A DNA stretch of 64,000 nt. Source: Branchiostoma floridae (taxonomy: Eukaryota > Chordata > Leptocardii > Amphioxiformes > Branchiostomatidae). The first letter of the stretch is position 1. Each line of letters opens with the position of its first letter. The notes below the pieces were generated by a model, which made no database searches, was not told the origin of the DNA, and saw only the letters and a program-made list of their open reading frames with translations. A program made the position numbers and the translations under genes. The stretch covers positions 13,909,035 through 13,973,034 of the forward strand of contig NC_049981.1 of NCBI RefSeq assembly GCF_000003815.2, written 5' to 3'. This document shows, piece after piece, positions 43,960 through 58,255 of the stretch.

Positions 43960-45351
43960 GCTTGGTGACCTCATGACTCTGTGAAATATTTAGAGCTTTT
44001 GTGATTTTATGCAAATGCATGGCAAATTTACATAATTCATGCATGGTATTGTTGAAAACTTCAACTTACACATGTCACAAGAAAAAAATTTCCATCATTT
44101 ATCATTGAATGATTTTGCAATTTTGAATATATTATGCAAATCAGCTACTCGTTTGCATGTTAGTATTTGTTTATATTCCACCTACCTTTAATCACAAGTA
44201 TTACAATGTATTATATTTATCGTAGTCCTGTAATGTTTTTTTCTAATTAATTATGCCAATTAGGTTATCATTTGCATGATACATATCTAATTTAGACGTG
44301 TACATCTTTGTCTAAGCTACATGAGTGCATGGAATGATGGAAAACCAACTCTAACCCTTTTTTTTCTTATCCTTTATGGAATATTTTGACCAAAAATATC
44401 CCCAGCGATTCCAAAGTTAAATGTTAGGGGACCAAATCTACCCTGACGTCAAACTCTATCTGCCACTCAAATGTCAAAACCACATAATGTTCGGGACAGG
44501 AGATACATTGAAAAATCTGCTATAATAGAATTTTCTTATTGATTATGCAAATTATTTTCCTAATTTGTAATTCATTTTGTACATCTTTGTCTAAACTACC
44601 TACATACCAAAAATTATCAAAACCCATCGTTCCTTTCTGGAGTTATTCTCTTTTTAATCTTTTTTACAAAAGCACCCTGCAAATCTATGATTAACCGCTA
44701 GGGAGCCCCAAACTTATGTCACAATCTAACGCCCATAGAGTATCCATAACACGGGATATCAGATACAGAAGTTCCGCTGCAGTACCAAGGAAAGTCACTA
44801 AACCCCCCTCCCCCAATCTAATCATTTCCAGCTTTCATCACACCTTACCAACACACCGGATATCCCTACTGGGACCCATTTGCATGTGCCTGTGACTGGC
44901 CATGAATGACAGGAGAACCGTCTGAAAAAGGCAGGAAACTAGAAGACTGACAAAACCAACGAGAGAAATGTTATTTGCCGAAACTATGTCATGAAGGCCC
45001 GGCCCTACGGAGACGACTAATTATCTCCATTTAATACCAGCTAATTACAGTCATCTATCAGCAGACAATGCAAAATCTTTCTGCTCCTTGCGGGCAATTC
45101 TACGTAATTCCTACCCTTAATGTATTGTAATTCGTGACACATCGTATGAGTGATTCCAAAACAACTTATCGAGATACACGAATGTTCCAGCTGCAGTTTT
45201 TCTGTGCACTAATAACACAGTAACAGTGTTAGCAGAGATGTATCTGACTATTCTTAACCGTCAGTATATTTAGCATTCACTGCTTTTAACTGTGTAAAAA
45301 TGTGTACCCCTTTACTCACACAAAACAGACCCCTGACTTAACCCCTTGTAA
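43960..45351. other. Intergenic repeat-rich DNA
   Basis: No gene supported. Two related segments (44230-44460 and 44510-44720) repeat TTATGCAAAT, GTACATCTTTGTCTAA and GATTAACCGCTAGGGAG-style blocks; they resemble the fragment at 40640. Confidence 0.45.
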
Positions 45352-45550
45352 GTACTCTCCAAGCAGAGGTTAGGCTCCGGCTGTTTTTTAACGTTTTTTT
45401 AGTCGTTTTTGTCGGGCTTTCTATTTTTGTTATATCTTGCTGTGTCAAAACCTACGTACTTCAAGAAAATGACAAAATAGAAAGCCCGATAAAAACGACT
45501 AAAAAATCGTTAAAAAAACAGCCGGAGCCTAACCTCTGCTTGGAGAGTAC
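45352..45550. mobile_element. 199 bp MITE with long inverted ends, 7 bp target duplication
   Basis: Starts GTACTCTCCAAGCAGAGGTT and ends with the reverse complement; about 75 bases of each half pair. CTTGTAA flanks both sides (45345-45351, 45551-45557). The TCTCCAAGCAGA terminus links it to the element at 4436-4626. Confidence 0.85.
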
Positions 45551-45597
45551 CTTGTAAGCACGGCGCTTTTGCTACTACAAGCATGGCTATCTGGGTG

Positions 45598-45790
45598 TCT
45601 GTGTGGCGCAACGGTTAGAGCGTTGGAGTCAGAATCAGAAGGTCCTGAGTTCTAAACTCGCCGTGCCCCTGCCCCCTTGACGGTGGAGTGACGCCCACCG
45701 AGCCTCACGGCTAATCTGTCTAAAGGTGCCAAAAAACACCTACGGATTTGGTGTTGCCAGCGTGTCAACATCTCCACACTTGCCACTGAG
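45598..45790 (+). repeat. tRNA-derived SINE (family 3)
   Basis: GTGTGGCGCAACGGTTAGAG (A-box) and GGTCCTGAGTTCTAAACTC (B-box-like) start a 190 bp unit ending before a T-rich stretch. The body differs from the other SINE families here. Confidence 0.65.
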
Positions 45791-46550
45791 ACCCGTGAAT
45801 TTTTTTTTTAAACATGACTATCTCACTTGTTTCAGGAGACTTTACAAACCCATCCACGTTTGAAATAGAATCCAAACCGTAACACTTAGCAACAACAAGT
45901 CAGTCGAAGATTGACACTCTTGAACCAGAACTCCGGTCGCTCTTGTTTTGTACAAAACTAAATTGACTGCAACTCGAAATGCGCGCGGAATTTCTTTACA
46001 GAAATAGCATGCCAAATCCTGAAGGGCAAAATGGTCCCCGGTGACGTAGGTAAATGCCTCCTACGTAATGTTTTTCTTGTACACAAAAGCCCCCTGTGTC
46101 TAAACAAATTTACATGAATTCGTCCCTGGAGAAAGGTAACCATACTGCATTTTTTGACAAAGCTGACTTTGAAGCACGTGTACTTTGACACCCCCTGGAT
46201 AGTATTCCTTTGTTGTCTAAACCCAACCGTACTGTGTACCAAACAACACTTAGGTCTACAATCCTTCAACAGTCGCTGATAGAGAACAATCACTCAGACT
46301 CCGACGGTAGCGAGGTTTGAAGAGTTCATCTATGGGCCACTGGGTTTGTTTTAATTGAAAGAAAATACTCCGCCCAGGGCTATTCTAGGGGAAAATTACC
46401 ATAACGCAAGGCGAGAAACTTTAATCCTGTCCGGACGACGGAAAGAAACCAGTCAGACGACAGAATTTACCTCAGTACAGCCGGTTAAATGGGCGTCTCC
46501 CCCGAATAGACGAGTGTTGACGATATACAACACCGCTGAGGACCATCAGA

Positions 46551-49727
<3,177 letters not shown>

Positions 49728-50828
49728 AAACTATTGTCTGCTGAGGCATAATCCGTCCAAACTATAGATGTAGTGTCGAATGTAGTTCATCATGGTCCCG
49801 AATATAGGGCACATGCCCCAATGCAAGTGTAATTTTGTGACACCATTATTGTATAAAAGACTCTGTCATTGTCTCATGTGCCTATATACATTTGTATTGT
49901 AATACTCCGTCCATCCAACTTTAGCCTATGGAGACTATTAGTAGTTGGCATCCATCTGTCTCGAAAGACAATGGTAGACAGACAGGGTTGGTTAGGCGAC
50001 CCGTCTGCCTGGCCTGCACTTTTTTTAAAGGTGAAATATCTTATGATACTATTTTCTCGGCTTTTCATTGAATTTCAATAGATACAAACCTCGAGTTATA
50101 TTAGTTTCTCAGTGCAAACATGCTGCTAAAAATGAAGTGCACTATTTTCTTATCATGTCCCTTGTATATGGAGGAAAGACAGAGGCGTATGGACGTTATC
50201 ACCAGTAATACAAACATAGCCTTACTTAGGGAATTTAGGTTGGCTAAATTGGCATTTTGACCTTCCATTGTTTTCTCCTTGATGAAGTAAGAAAGAATAG
50301 AGCCGTAACGAATATAGTTAGATGGGCATGAAAGAATTGAAAATCTGATTTTGGGGGGCCATATTGATGACGTCATCAGGTTTTATTGCCCCTTATATTA
50401 TTTTTTCAATGACGAAATACAGCACTTTGGTACATGCCACTGCAAGGAAACTATGTTTTTCATGTGCATAATGATGAAAGCTACAAACTCACGGTTGCGC
50501 AAACTGATATCTACTAATGATCTGTGGTAATAAGAAAATGTTTGTTTTCACCTAATTCAAAAAAATTCTTAATAACGCTCAGAGGCTTTCAATATATCTA
50601 TGTCATATCCTGATGCAATTTCCTTGTACATAGGCCGATACACTTATCTATCGCATTTCTCAAAAGAAACCGTATCATTTCTGACACAAACAACCAATGT
50701 TGACTCTGTACCCTGTATTATCATGTGATGTTTGTTTCTCATAGATTGAACCATGTGGACTCAGATAAAGTGACATAGTGATTAGTCTTTAGGTTTATTA
50801 TTACTGTAAGAAATTGCTTAATTGCTTA
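49728..50828. other. 3'UTR and intergenic DNA
   Basis: No gene motif seen. A SINE follows directly. Confidence 0.4.
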
Positions 50829-51245
50829 GTGGGACCGCTTGGCACGATCGGGAGCGCGTTGGTCTCAGGCCCGAGAGGTCCCGGGTTCAAATCCGCTTGC
50901 CGTGTCACCGATCTTGTGCCCTTGGGAAAGGCACTTTACACGACTTTCCTCACCTAACTCAGGTGTAAACGAGTACATAGCTGCGGCTAGTGGCAGTGAC
51001 AGGCCTTTGTTGTGGTGACAGGCCATAGGGGCATGTTCGGGCATGACGCACCCGCCATGACACACGAGTCAGGGGTAGGAGGAACCCCTTGCATCCTTGG
51101 TCGGAAGTCCTCCTAGGAGATGGAAACTCCGAACAACAAAGCCAATGGTATGGTGGCTTTGAAAAGGCGTCTTTGACACCTGTTTCGCCATACCCTCCAT
51201 ATGTATATGGAGAATCTCAATAAAAATAAAAAATAAAAAAAAATG
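50829..51245 (+). repeat. tRNA-derived SINE (family 1), long copy with A-rich tail
   Basis: Head GTGGGACCGCTTGGCACGAT, B-box GGGTTCAAATCC near 50883, body CCCTTGGGAAAGGCACTTTA; the tail ends in AATAAAAATAAAAAATAAAA, as expected for retroposition. Longer than the copy at 34071, with extra sequence after about 50990. Confidence 0.85.
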
Positions 51246-51574
51246 TTAGTTTTGGTGCCCAGTAAGTGTACTGTTTTAGAACTGCCATACATTGTACCCG
51301 TTACAATTGTTGTGCAATAAAGATATATGATTGTCTTCCAATGTCATCAGCTGGATAGTTTGCTATTGGCTATATCAAAGTTGGGTGACCATTATTTTAA
51401 TGGTGTTACAGGATGATTTGATGTGTTTGTTAGCTTAATTTGTACCTTTATATGGCTTTTTGTAGCGCAGAGCTAGAGGGAGCAAGCAGAAGTTCTGATC
51501 ATGCCATGTTATTTTGCACAAAGTAAATTTGAATGGGTGCAATTGGTAATGATATGACTTAAAAGTCGGATACT

Positions 51575-51627
51575 ACACACACCCACACCCACACACATAC
51601 ACACACACCCACCCACGCGCGCGCCCG

Positions 51628-51658
<31 letters not shown>

Positions 51659-51760
51659 GCACGCACGCACACACACACAAACACTCACACATACACACTC
51701 ACCCACGCGCGCGCGCACACACACACCCGCACTCACGCACACACACATCATTACTCACAC
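51575..51760. repeat. CA-rich microsatellite
   Basis: Interrupted (CA)n with CACCC and CGCG variants. No coding content. Confidence 0.95.
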
Positions 51761-51949
51761 ATACATCGGAACACATACATACATACATATGTAAATTCAT
51801 ACCGGCCTCCATAATATAAAATTGATATATCATTTTGGGTATTTCTCTCTTGATATCTCTCTTTTACAAACTTTAAAAAAAGACAACGATTACATTCAGC
51901 TACTAAGTGGATCTATTTCTCTTGTACACAAAAACAGACAAAGTCGAGG

Positions 51950-52150
51950 CCAGTTAACATAAAATACAACATCTATTTGCTAATTATAAACAAGAGCTCA
52001 ATACAATGTGAACCAGTCAGAATTGCCCTGAAGAAGGTGACAGACGGTCACCGAAACGTCGGTGTGAATAAAGCAATGGTTGTGTAAAAAAAGTCTCTTC
52101 ATTCGATGGTTGCTATCGTCTACTGGTTTGAGGTAATTCTGTGAGGTAGA
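51950..52150 (+). repeat. Retroelement 3' end with hammerhead-like hairpin
   Basis: Contains CTGAAGA (52028-52034), a 6 bp stem GGTGAC/GTCACC (52036-52041 with 52047-52052) and GAAAC (52053-52057), then GTCGGTG and AATAAAG. This GAAGAAGGTGACAG..GGTCACCGAAACGTC block recurs at the ends of invertebrate retroelements. Flanking complementarity for a full ribozyme stem I is not evident. Confidence 0.5.
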
Positions 52151-52297
52151 AGACTCATATCGTGAGTGATAACTTTATTTCTTACATAACACGTATGGAA
52201 AGTAGGGCTAGATGGCGAGATTATATCTCTACGTAATTCCTGTATATAGATTTGTTTTAACACATTACACAAGGCTGTTCAACTTGCATACATTAGG

Positions 52298-52326
52298 TCG
52301 GCATGCATGTCCTTGGTGCTAAACGC

Positions 52327-52365
<39 letters not shown>

Positions 52366-52511
52366 GTCGGCATGCATGTCCTTGGTGCTGAACGCCATCC
52401 ACACACACATACATGTCGGCATGCATGTCCTTGGTGCTGAACGCGATCCACACACACACACACATCCACACACACACACACACACACAAGTCGACACACA
52501 CACACACACAT

Positions 52512-52549
<38 letters not shown>

Positions 52550-52625
52550 CACACACAAGTCGACATGCATGTCCTTGGTGCTGAACGCCATCCGCGCACA
52601 TGTGTCAGCATGCACGTCCATGGTA
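52298..52625. repeat. Minisatellite of 30 bp units separated by CA runs
   Basis: GTCGGCATGCATGTCCTTGG followed by TGCTGAACGC occurs four times (about 52298, 52365, 52412, 52559) plus a diverged copy at 52605, each separated by (CA)n of differing length. Long open frames on both strands here are compositional. Confidence 0.85.
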
Positions 52626-52942
52626 GTGGCATGAGTTTCAGGAATACCGATGCCAAGGGTTCGTTATCAAAACTTCTCCTTTTATCTTGTACAAGGCAGT
52701 AGCAGAATTGTGGTTGTGTGCATATTGCAGGGCAGGTTAGTAAACTTGATATAGACCTTTCTTCCTTTATTCCGATACCCTTTAGCCCTATTTAGGGCTA
52801 GTCTACCAGGGTTCATATGATACAATGAAACATACATAAACAAACGCAAATACATACATACACAAACATACATGTAACGTTATATATACAAACAAAATAT
52901 AGAGACCGAGTGACAATGTCCGAGGTTTGATAGAATGAACCT

Positions 52943-55900
52943 TCACACACTATGACGGCGCCCATATGTACTTGCTCTTGTTTTATTAGACGCGAGCAGT
53001 TCTTGGCTCCAAGTCTGGTACGTGCATGGAGCAGGCCAGGAAACAGACACACTGCTTGTCCTTCTTGTGTAGGGAAGGGACGCCTCAGCTCCTGCCGCAT
53101 ACAAAGTAATACTGGCGTCAAGGTCATGACCTTGAGTATTAGATTTAGATGATTGCCGCTGTCTGTCCATAGCCTGATATTGAACGCTCTCATACCTCAC
53201 GTCAAGTGTCATGGGCAAGGGACATGACCGCCTGTTCGCCTGCATTGAAGTGATCTGGTAGGTATAGCGCTCGTCTGAATGCATGTAGTGATGCGCGGCA
53301 TGCGCAATAGGCAACAAAGTGCTAACATAGGCGGGGTTGTTGAAGTACAGATTGACATCCGGGATTTCCTCGTAGGTGTGCGGGATGTCGTCTTCCGATA
53401 ATACAGGTTGCTCGGTATTGATACATGTAGGGGGGACTTGCCCGTAGTTTGACACATTCACGGTCGCGCCATTGTTGCCGCTGGTCTGTATGACCCATCT
53501 GCTCATGGAGCTAGAAAACCGGGCATGATAAAGGATCGGCTGCGTCATCGGGTATCTCACAGTAGTTTCCTGGGTCGTTCTCAGGTGTCTGATCGTCTTC
53601 ACGACGAGAGGAACACCGGCTCTTGAGCAGACAGACAACAACCACCACACTGACAACAGTTGCAGCGGAGACTGCTAGAGTTATCTTCATCACTTCATGA
53701 TGATGATGATGACCTTGTTTGGCCGTATTTTCAAAGTGCTGTTGATTTGCCTAACCGTCATTGTCACATTGATGTCATCAGCTTTCGGGAGGGATGTTGT
53801 ATTGTTCCACATATTGTTACCTGTCTTGTTCTCTGCATCATTGTTGTGTGTGCCGTTTTCTCCGGTAACACGGTGCAGCGTAGTTTCTGCCTTTTCTCTT
53901 TTCGTTGTGACGAAGGAGGACCTAAACGTTTGTCTCCCATTCAGAAGAACACATGTCACGTTCTTCGCGACATCTTGTGTAATTGTGTAAGTGCCCTGTA
54001 CTGTCGCCTTGCCATCCAAGCCGCCATTATTAGTCATAGATAATGAAACCACACTGACCGTCTCGTCGTTCTTCTTTGAAGCAACGGCGGTAAATTGTAT
54101 GGTAGACTCTTCGTTGATGGCCAGCCTTACAGTAGCTTCTCCAAACCAAAAGCGTTTACACCAGTCAGTTACGATGTTTGAGTTTACTGTTTCTATGTGC
54201 TCAGTCGTGCCCATGATTATGAAAGGAGATTGATAGACGTGGCCTTTTCCAAAGACACCGTTCTCCTGATGCCCACATCCATGGTTTAGAGATGTCTCTT
54301 CATGCTCTCGTCGTGGATCACGATCCAGAAACACATGATGAGTATCTTTGTGGGTATCTTGTTTGGAGCATATGCTCATCCTCCAGCCTCTCGCTGTTAC
54401 GCTTAAGCCCCGGTCACAAAGCGCGTACGATTTCTTGCGATGGTATGTTCCGCATATCGTACGATGAGCGCAGTAAATCGCAGCAAAATCGTAAGCAAAA
54501 TCAGCCATCGCAACGCATCGGATGGTGTTCAAAATTTTTCCAGCGTCGTACGATTTTTCACTTGTGTCTCTTTTGAATAGCCGCCTGGCCGCTTTTGTGC
54601 TTCTTTAACCAACAAAATGTGGACTTAGCTGTTGAATACCTTCCTATAATATATTTAACTGTAAAAATAAATCAAAAGAGACCATGACAACAAGAGTATT
54701 ACAAGAAACGTTCAAATCAAGCGTGAGTACTGGTACGATTATCTCGGCCTGCTTGCCGGCTCTACGTGTCAGGCTCTTTCGAAGATCGTATCATGATATG
54801 CTATCAACTAAAAGATGCCATCATACAAAAATCATACCATAAGCATTATATCATATATATTTCCGACTCATAGAGCCTGCCTTTATGTTCGAGTTGTCCC
54901 CATGGTTATTACGATTATGGTAAACTGACCCAAGACCGACGAGAGCTTAGATTTGATCTAATTATAAACTCACGTGCATGAAGCGATCAAACAATTGTCT
55001 GCATCACCTGTGCGGGGCGGGCTGTTCTCTGGTTGCGACTGTGGCAGTTGCGACTGATATATTTTCCCTTTTCGTCAATATCCACAATATCAGGGAAAAC
55101 TGAAACCATCACAACATGCTAACAATTCATAAATCTATAACCTCATCAGTAGACAAAAATTGCCTTAATGAAGTCTGCTATGGGGGCAAATAAAATCTTA
55201 CGACGATAGCGAAATTTTGAACATGTTCAAAATCCATTTCAGCTCTATTTTTCGCCATACGACGCCCCCCGATTTACTATGATTCACTGCGATTGACGCA
55301 GGCACGCTCTTATGACCTCATCGTACGATGCACTACGCGCTTTGTGACCACGGTTTTATATACTTAAACCATTGCTTCCGATTCTCCCCCGACTTACGAC
55401 GCACTGCGCTTATCCTGCGCATCGGAAGGAATCGCAAGGAATCGTACGCGCTTTGTGACCGGGGCTTTAAGGTGGGTTTACACCTGCGTATATTTTCATG
55501 CCGCATGAGTTCCGTTTTGACATTTTTCTACATTTTGACTAATTTCTTCAATACGCGGCCGCACGCACAAGTCGCACCTCTATCGCATCTGAATCGTCTT
55601 TAGAAAGTTTCACGTACGCAGGCAAACGAAAATATACGCCCAGTTCGTCTGATAGTTTTGGACATGCACAAAACTATAATTCGTACGCAGTTTGGTGCCC
55701 AAAACGTTATGGATGCGCAATACAGTGGTCCCACGTCGGTCGATTGCGCTATGAAGACGCTACATGTTTGCGCTTTACACGCAGTAATACGCGGAAATCG
55801 CGGTAATGCGAGTATACAGCGTTCTTACAGCGCAGACACAACGCACCATGAGCGACCGTATAACGAATGCACACATAGATCACGATTTAGTACCGTGCGT

Positions 55901-58255
55901 TCTGCGATCGCTTTGCGCATACTACGCGTACTGATAGCGTGATCGACGCACACTCCAGATTTGGAATAAATACGAAGGTGCATCTGACTCCAGACAAAAA
56001 AAATCATCTCAAGATGTATATAACTTTATTGCACAACAATTGTACGAGGTACAAAGTATGGCATCTACATAACTACAGTGCTTATAGCACTGTAGTTATG
56101 TAGATGCCATACTTTGTACCTCTTAACTTTAGTTAAGGCATTTCTAATGTCTAAACCTTCTTTGATATATTTTCCTATATCTGCCATGCAGGGATTGTCA
56201 CATGTCATTATGTATTTGAATTTGCACTTCAGGTCCATTTGGATAAATCCTTGTGTACAAAATGACAGCCTTCTGTATAGAGAATTGCGTATATCGGAAT
56301 ATTTGGGACATACAACCATAAAGTGATATTCGTCTTCTATTAGCTCTGGACAGAATGGACAAACCCTCTGGTCGATAGGGATTTTTTTTAATCTTCCGGT
56401 TTATGATGTCAGATCCAGGCCAGGACTGACGAATTTGTACTGGGGGCATGGAGAGATGGTCACAACTTGCAGGACACCATGAATGCAGGACACTGGTCCC
56501 AACAGAGCCTCCAGGGACGGGAAGATGTAGAGGAACCTGCTCAAGCACTGGGTCAATTTGTGTGACACACGTGCCATTTTGTGTAACAGATATTTGACTT
56601 AATTTGCTGATAATGGCACTTTTTTTGTGTGTAGAACCACATGATATAAAGGTGCAATATAGAGCCATATTGCAACTTTGAAAGAGGGCGTAAGGTTTCA
56701 TAATTGTTTAATTTACGTGTTTGATAAAGATCTTGAATACGTTTTGTGGTGTGTATGAGTGTGATTTTTATAGTAGTTGAAATACTAAGATGATAGGGGA
56801 AATCATTAAGGACAAAGTGAAAACAAACACAATCTTAACAGTGCACATAATTTCTTAAGGTAAATGATGGCCCACATTTCTGTAAAAACACAGTGTCACT
56901 GCTTTACTGCTTCTCAAATGAATAAAAAAAACTCTTCACTGTTTACTTGTCAATGTTCTACTTGCACTGCCTGTAAACAAAGGCATACGTAGTACAAAGG
57001 GTTCCTCTAACAAAAATACTCTATTCGCAATGCTCGCAAACAAAAGTATATGTAACACAAACCGTTCCTCTGACACACCTGAAATGCGTTTGGAATGCAG
57101 TTAGCACCAGGTGCGTCAGGCATGCGGTCGGTAGACGTTGTGTGCGTCCGGAAAACGCCCAACATACGTACCCCATACGAATCTATTCGCAGTACGGAAA
57201 ATTTTGTTGCGCATTTCAGTTGCAATCATACGCATCTCATGCGAAATGAAAACGCTGAAGTCGTAATTCAAACGCCAGATGGGCTCGACGTAAAATTTAA
57301 TTTATTCCAAAAAAATTCCAAATGTTGGGCGTTCGGCCGCGTATTGACAAAATTTCATGCGGAACTCACGCGCACTTGCAAATATACGCAGGTGTAAACC
57401 CACCTTTACGGACGAAAATTCAGACAACATCACGGCCAGCCATTTTACCGTGTGTTGGATCTGACCATTCAGACTGAGACAATATGCAACCTCTGTACCG
57501 TCTGGTGTCAAAGAGATTTGTTTCGGAAAGCATTTCAAGTCATGCTTGGGCCCAGTCAGGCCGTTATCTATTGCCATTGACTCAAATGTTTCCAGTGAGA
57601 TAGTTCTAAATCGCTTTGAACCCAAAACAAGGTCCGTGTGGTTTGTCAGTCCGAGGAACCCATACGGAGCGACGGACAAGAGAGGGTTATATTCAAGGAT
57701 CAAGCTCTTCAATAGTATCATCCCCGCAAAGCTTTCCGGCTCTATTTCTACGATATTATTGTGTGACAAAGACAGGACAACAATTACAACTGGATTCCTT
57801 AACCCAGAGAACCACTCTTTTCGTACACGAGTCAGGTAGTTGAAGTCTAGGTGCAAAACCTGCAAGTATGAAAATGCACCCAGGCTGCTAGGTTCTAATT
57901 CTGTCATCCCCCCTTCTACAAGACTAAGGTAGGTCACAGATGGGGTATTGCATGAACGAAGTGTCTTAGCTGATAGTACACCAAACTGATAGCCTCTTAC
58001 AGCTAGCCAAGGGCTATGTTGGGGGTATGTCACTGTATTGAAGCTTTTCTGCCTCCTCGTGCATAAGATACAAGACCTCGAAAACAGGTAATTCCTGCTA
58101 CGTATTGCAGGTGAATGTAGGAGAGACGCATATCTGTCCAAGAACTCACTTGGAAGGCATTTTTCAAGGCCTGTTACTTCACATCCAGAAAAACAGCCTT
58201 GAGATGAGACTGTACAAGCCAACAAGGTGAGAGCTATTACTATCTTATACATCAT
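52943..58255 (-). CDS. LRR / Ig-like transmembrane receptor with tyrosine-rich tail, frames not fully resolved
   Basis: Four open segments follow each other on the minus strand. (1) 58255 to about 57405: signal peptide (MMYKIVIALTLLACTVSSQG) and LRRs (VTYLSLVEGGMTELEPSSLG, LQVLHLDFNYLTRV, VLSLSHNNIVEIEPESF). (2) About 54395-53690: Ig-like region with a cysteine pair (TDWCKRF ... NVTCVLL) and several N-x-S/T sites. (3) 53722-53511: juxtamembrane, membrane helix (ITLAVSAATVVSVVVVVCLL) and basic stop-transfer, then NYCEIPDD. (4) About 53520-52943: tail with TYEEIPDV, NPAYVST and RYESVQYQAMD. Between 2 and 3, and 3 and 4, the frame changes; a GAT/CAT run at 53696-53711 marks the first change. Either small introns or indels explain this. 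It resembles lancelet LRR-Ig receptors; the ligand is unknown. Confidence 0.6.
54407..55466. mobile_element. TTAA-flanked element A, 1,060 bp
   Basis: Ends are inverted repeats: left GCCCCGGTCACAAAGCGCGT and right, reversed, AGCCCCGGTCACAAAGCGCG. TTAA lies at 54403-54406 and 55467-55470. A third, internal copy of the terminus is near 55333. No transposase. A TTAA target fits piggyBac- or Kolobok-type elements; which is not decided. Confidence 0.75.
56046..56122. repeat. Perfect 37 bp inverted repeat at a LINE end
   Basis: Left arm 56046-56082, loop TAT, right arm 56086-56122, no mismatch. The right arm is the continuation of the LINE-like reading frame on the minus strand, so the left arm is an inverted duplicate of the LINE 3' end. 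Confidence 0.9.
56065..56420 (-). pseudogene. LINE reverse-transcriptase C-terminal remnant
   Basis: Minus-strand frames give DQRVCPFCPELIEDEYHFMV followed by VCPKYSDIRNSLYRR and ADIGKYIKEGLDIRNALTKV, the cysteine/histidine tail found at the C-terminus of non-LTR retrotransposon polyproteins. Only this tail is present; no reverse-transcriptase core is seen beyond 56420. It is inserted within element B. Confidence 0.65.

Larger units (their letters stand above)
55471..57404. mobile_element. TTAA-type element B, 1,934 bp, abutting element A
   Basis: Ends GGTGGGTTTACACCTGCGTA and the exact inverse at the right side (TACGCAGGTGTAAACCCACC). The left junction is TTAA shared with element A; the right junction reads TTTA. 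It contains a reversed LINE fragment and a 77 bp palindrome, so it has been a target of further insertion. The terminus is related to that of the element at 60767-61050. Confidence 0.75.

Noticed and set aside
52279-52702. Overlapping cysteine/valine- or threonine/histidine-rich ORFs of 73-131 residues
   Set aside because: CA microsatellite and minisatellite in several frames on both strands; no independent coding evidence.
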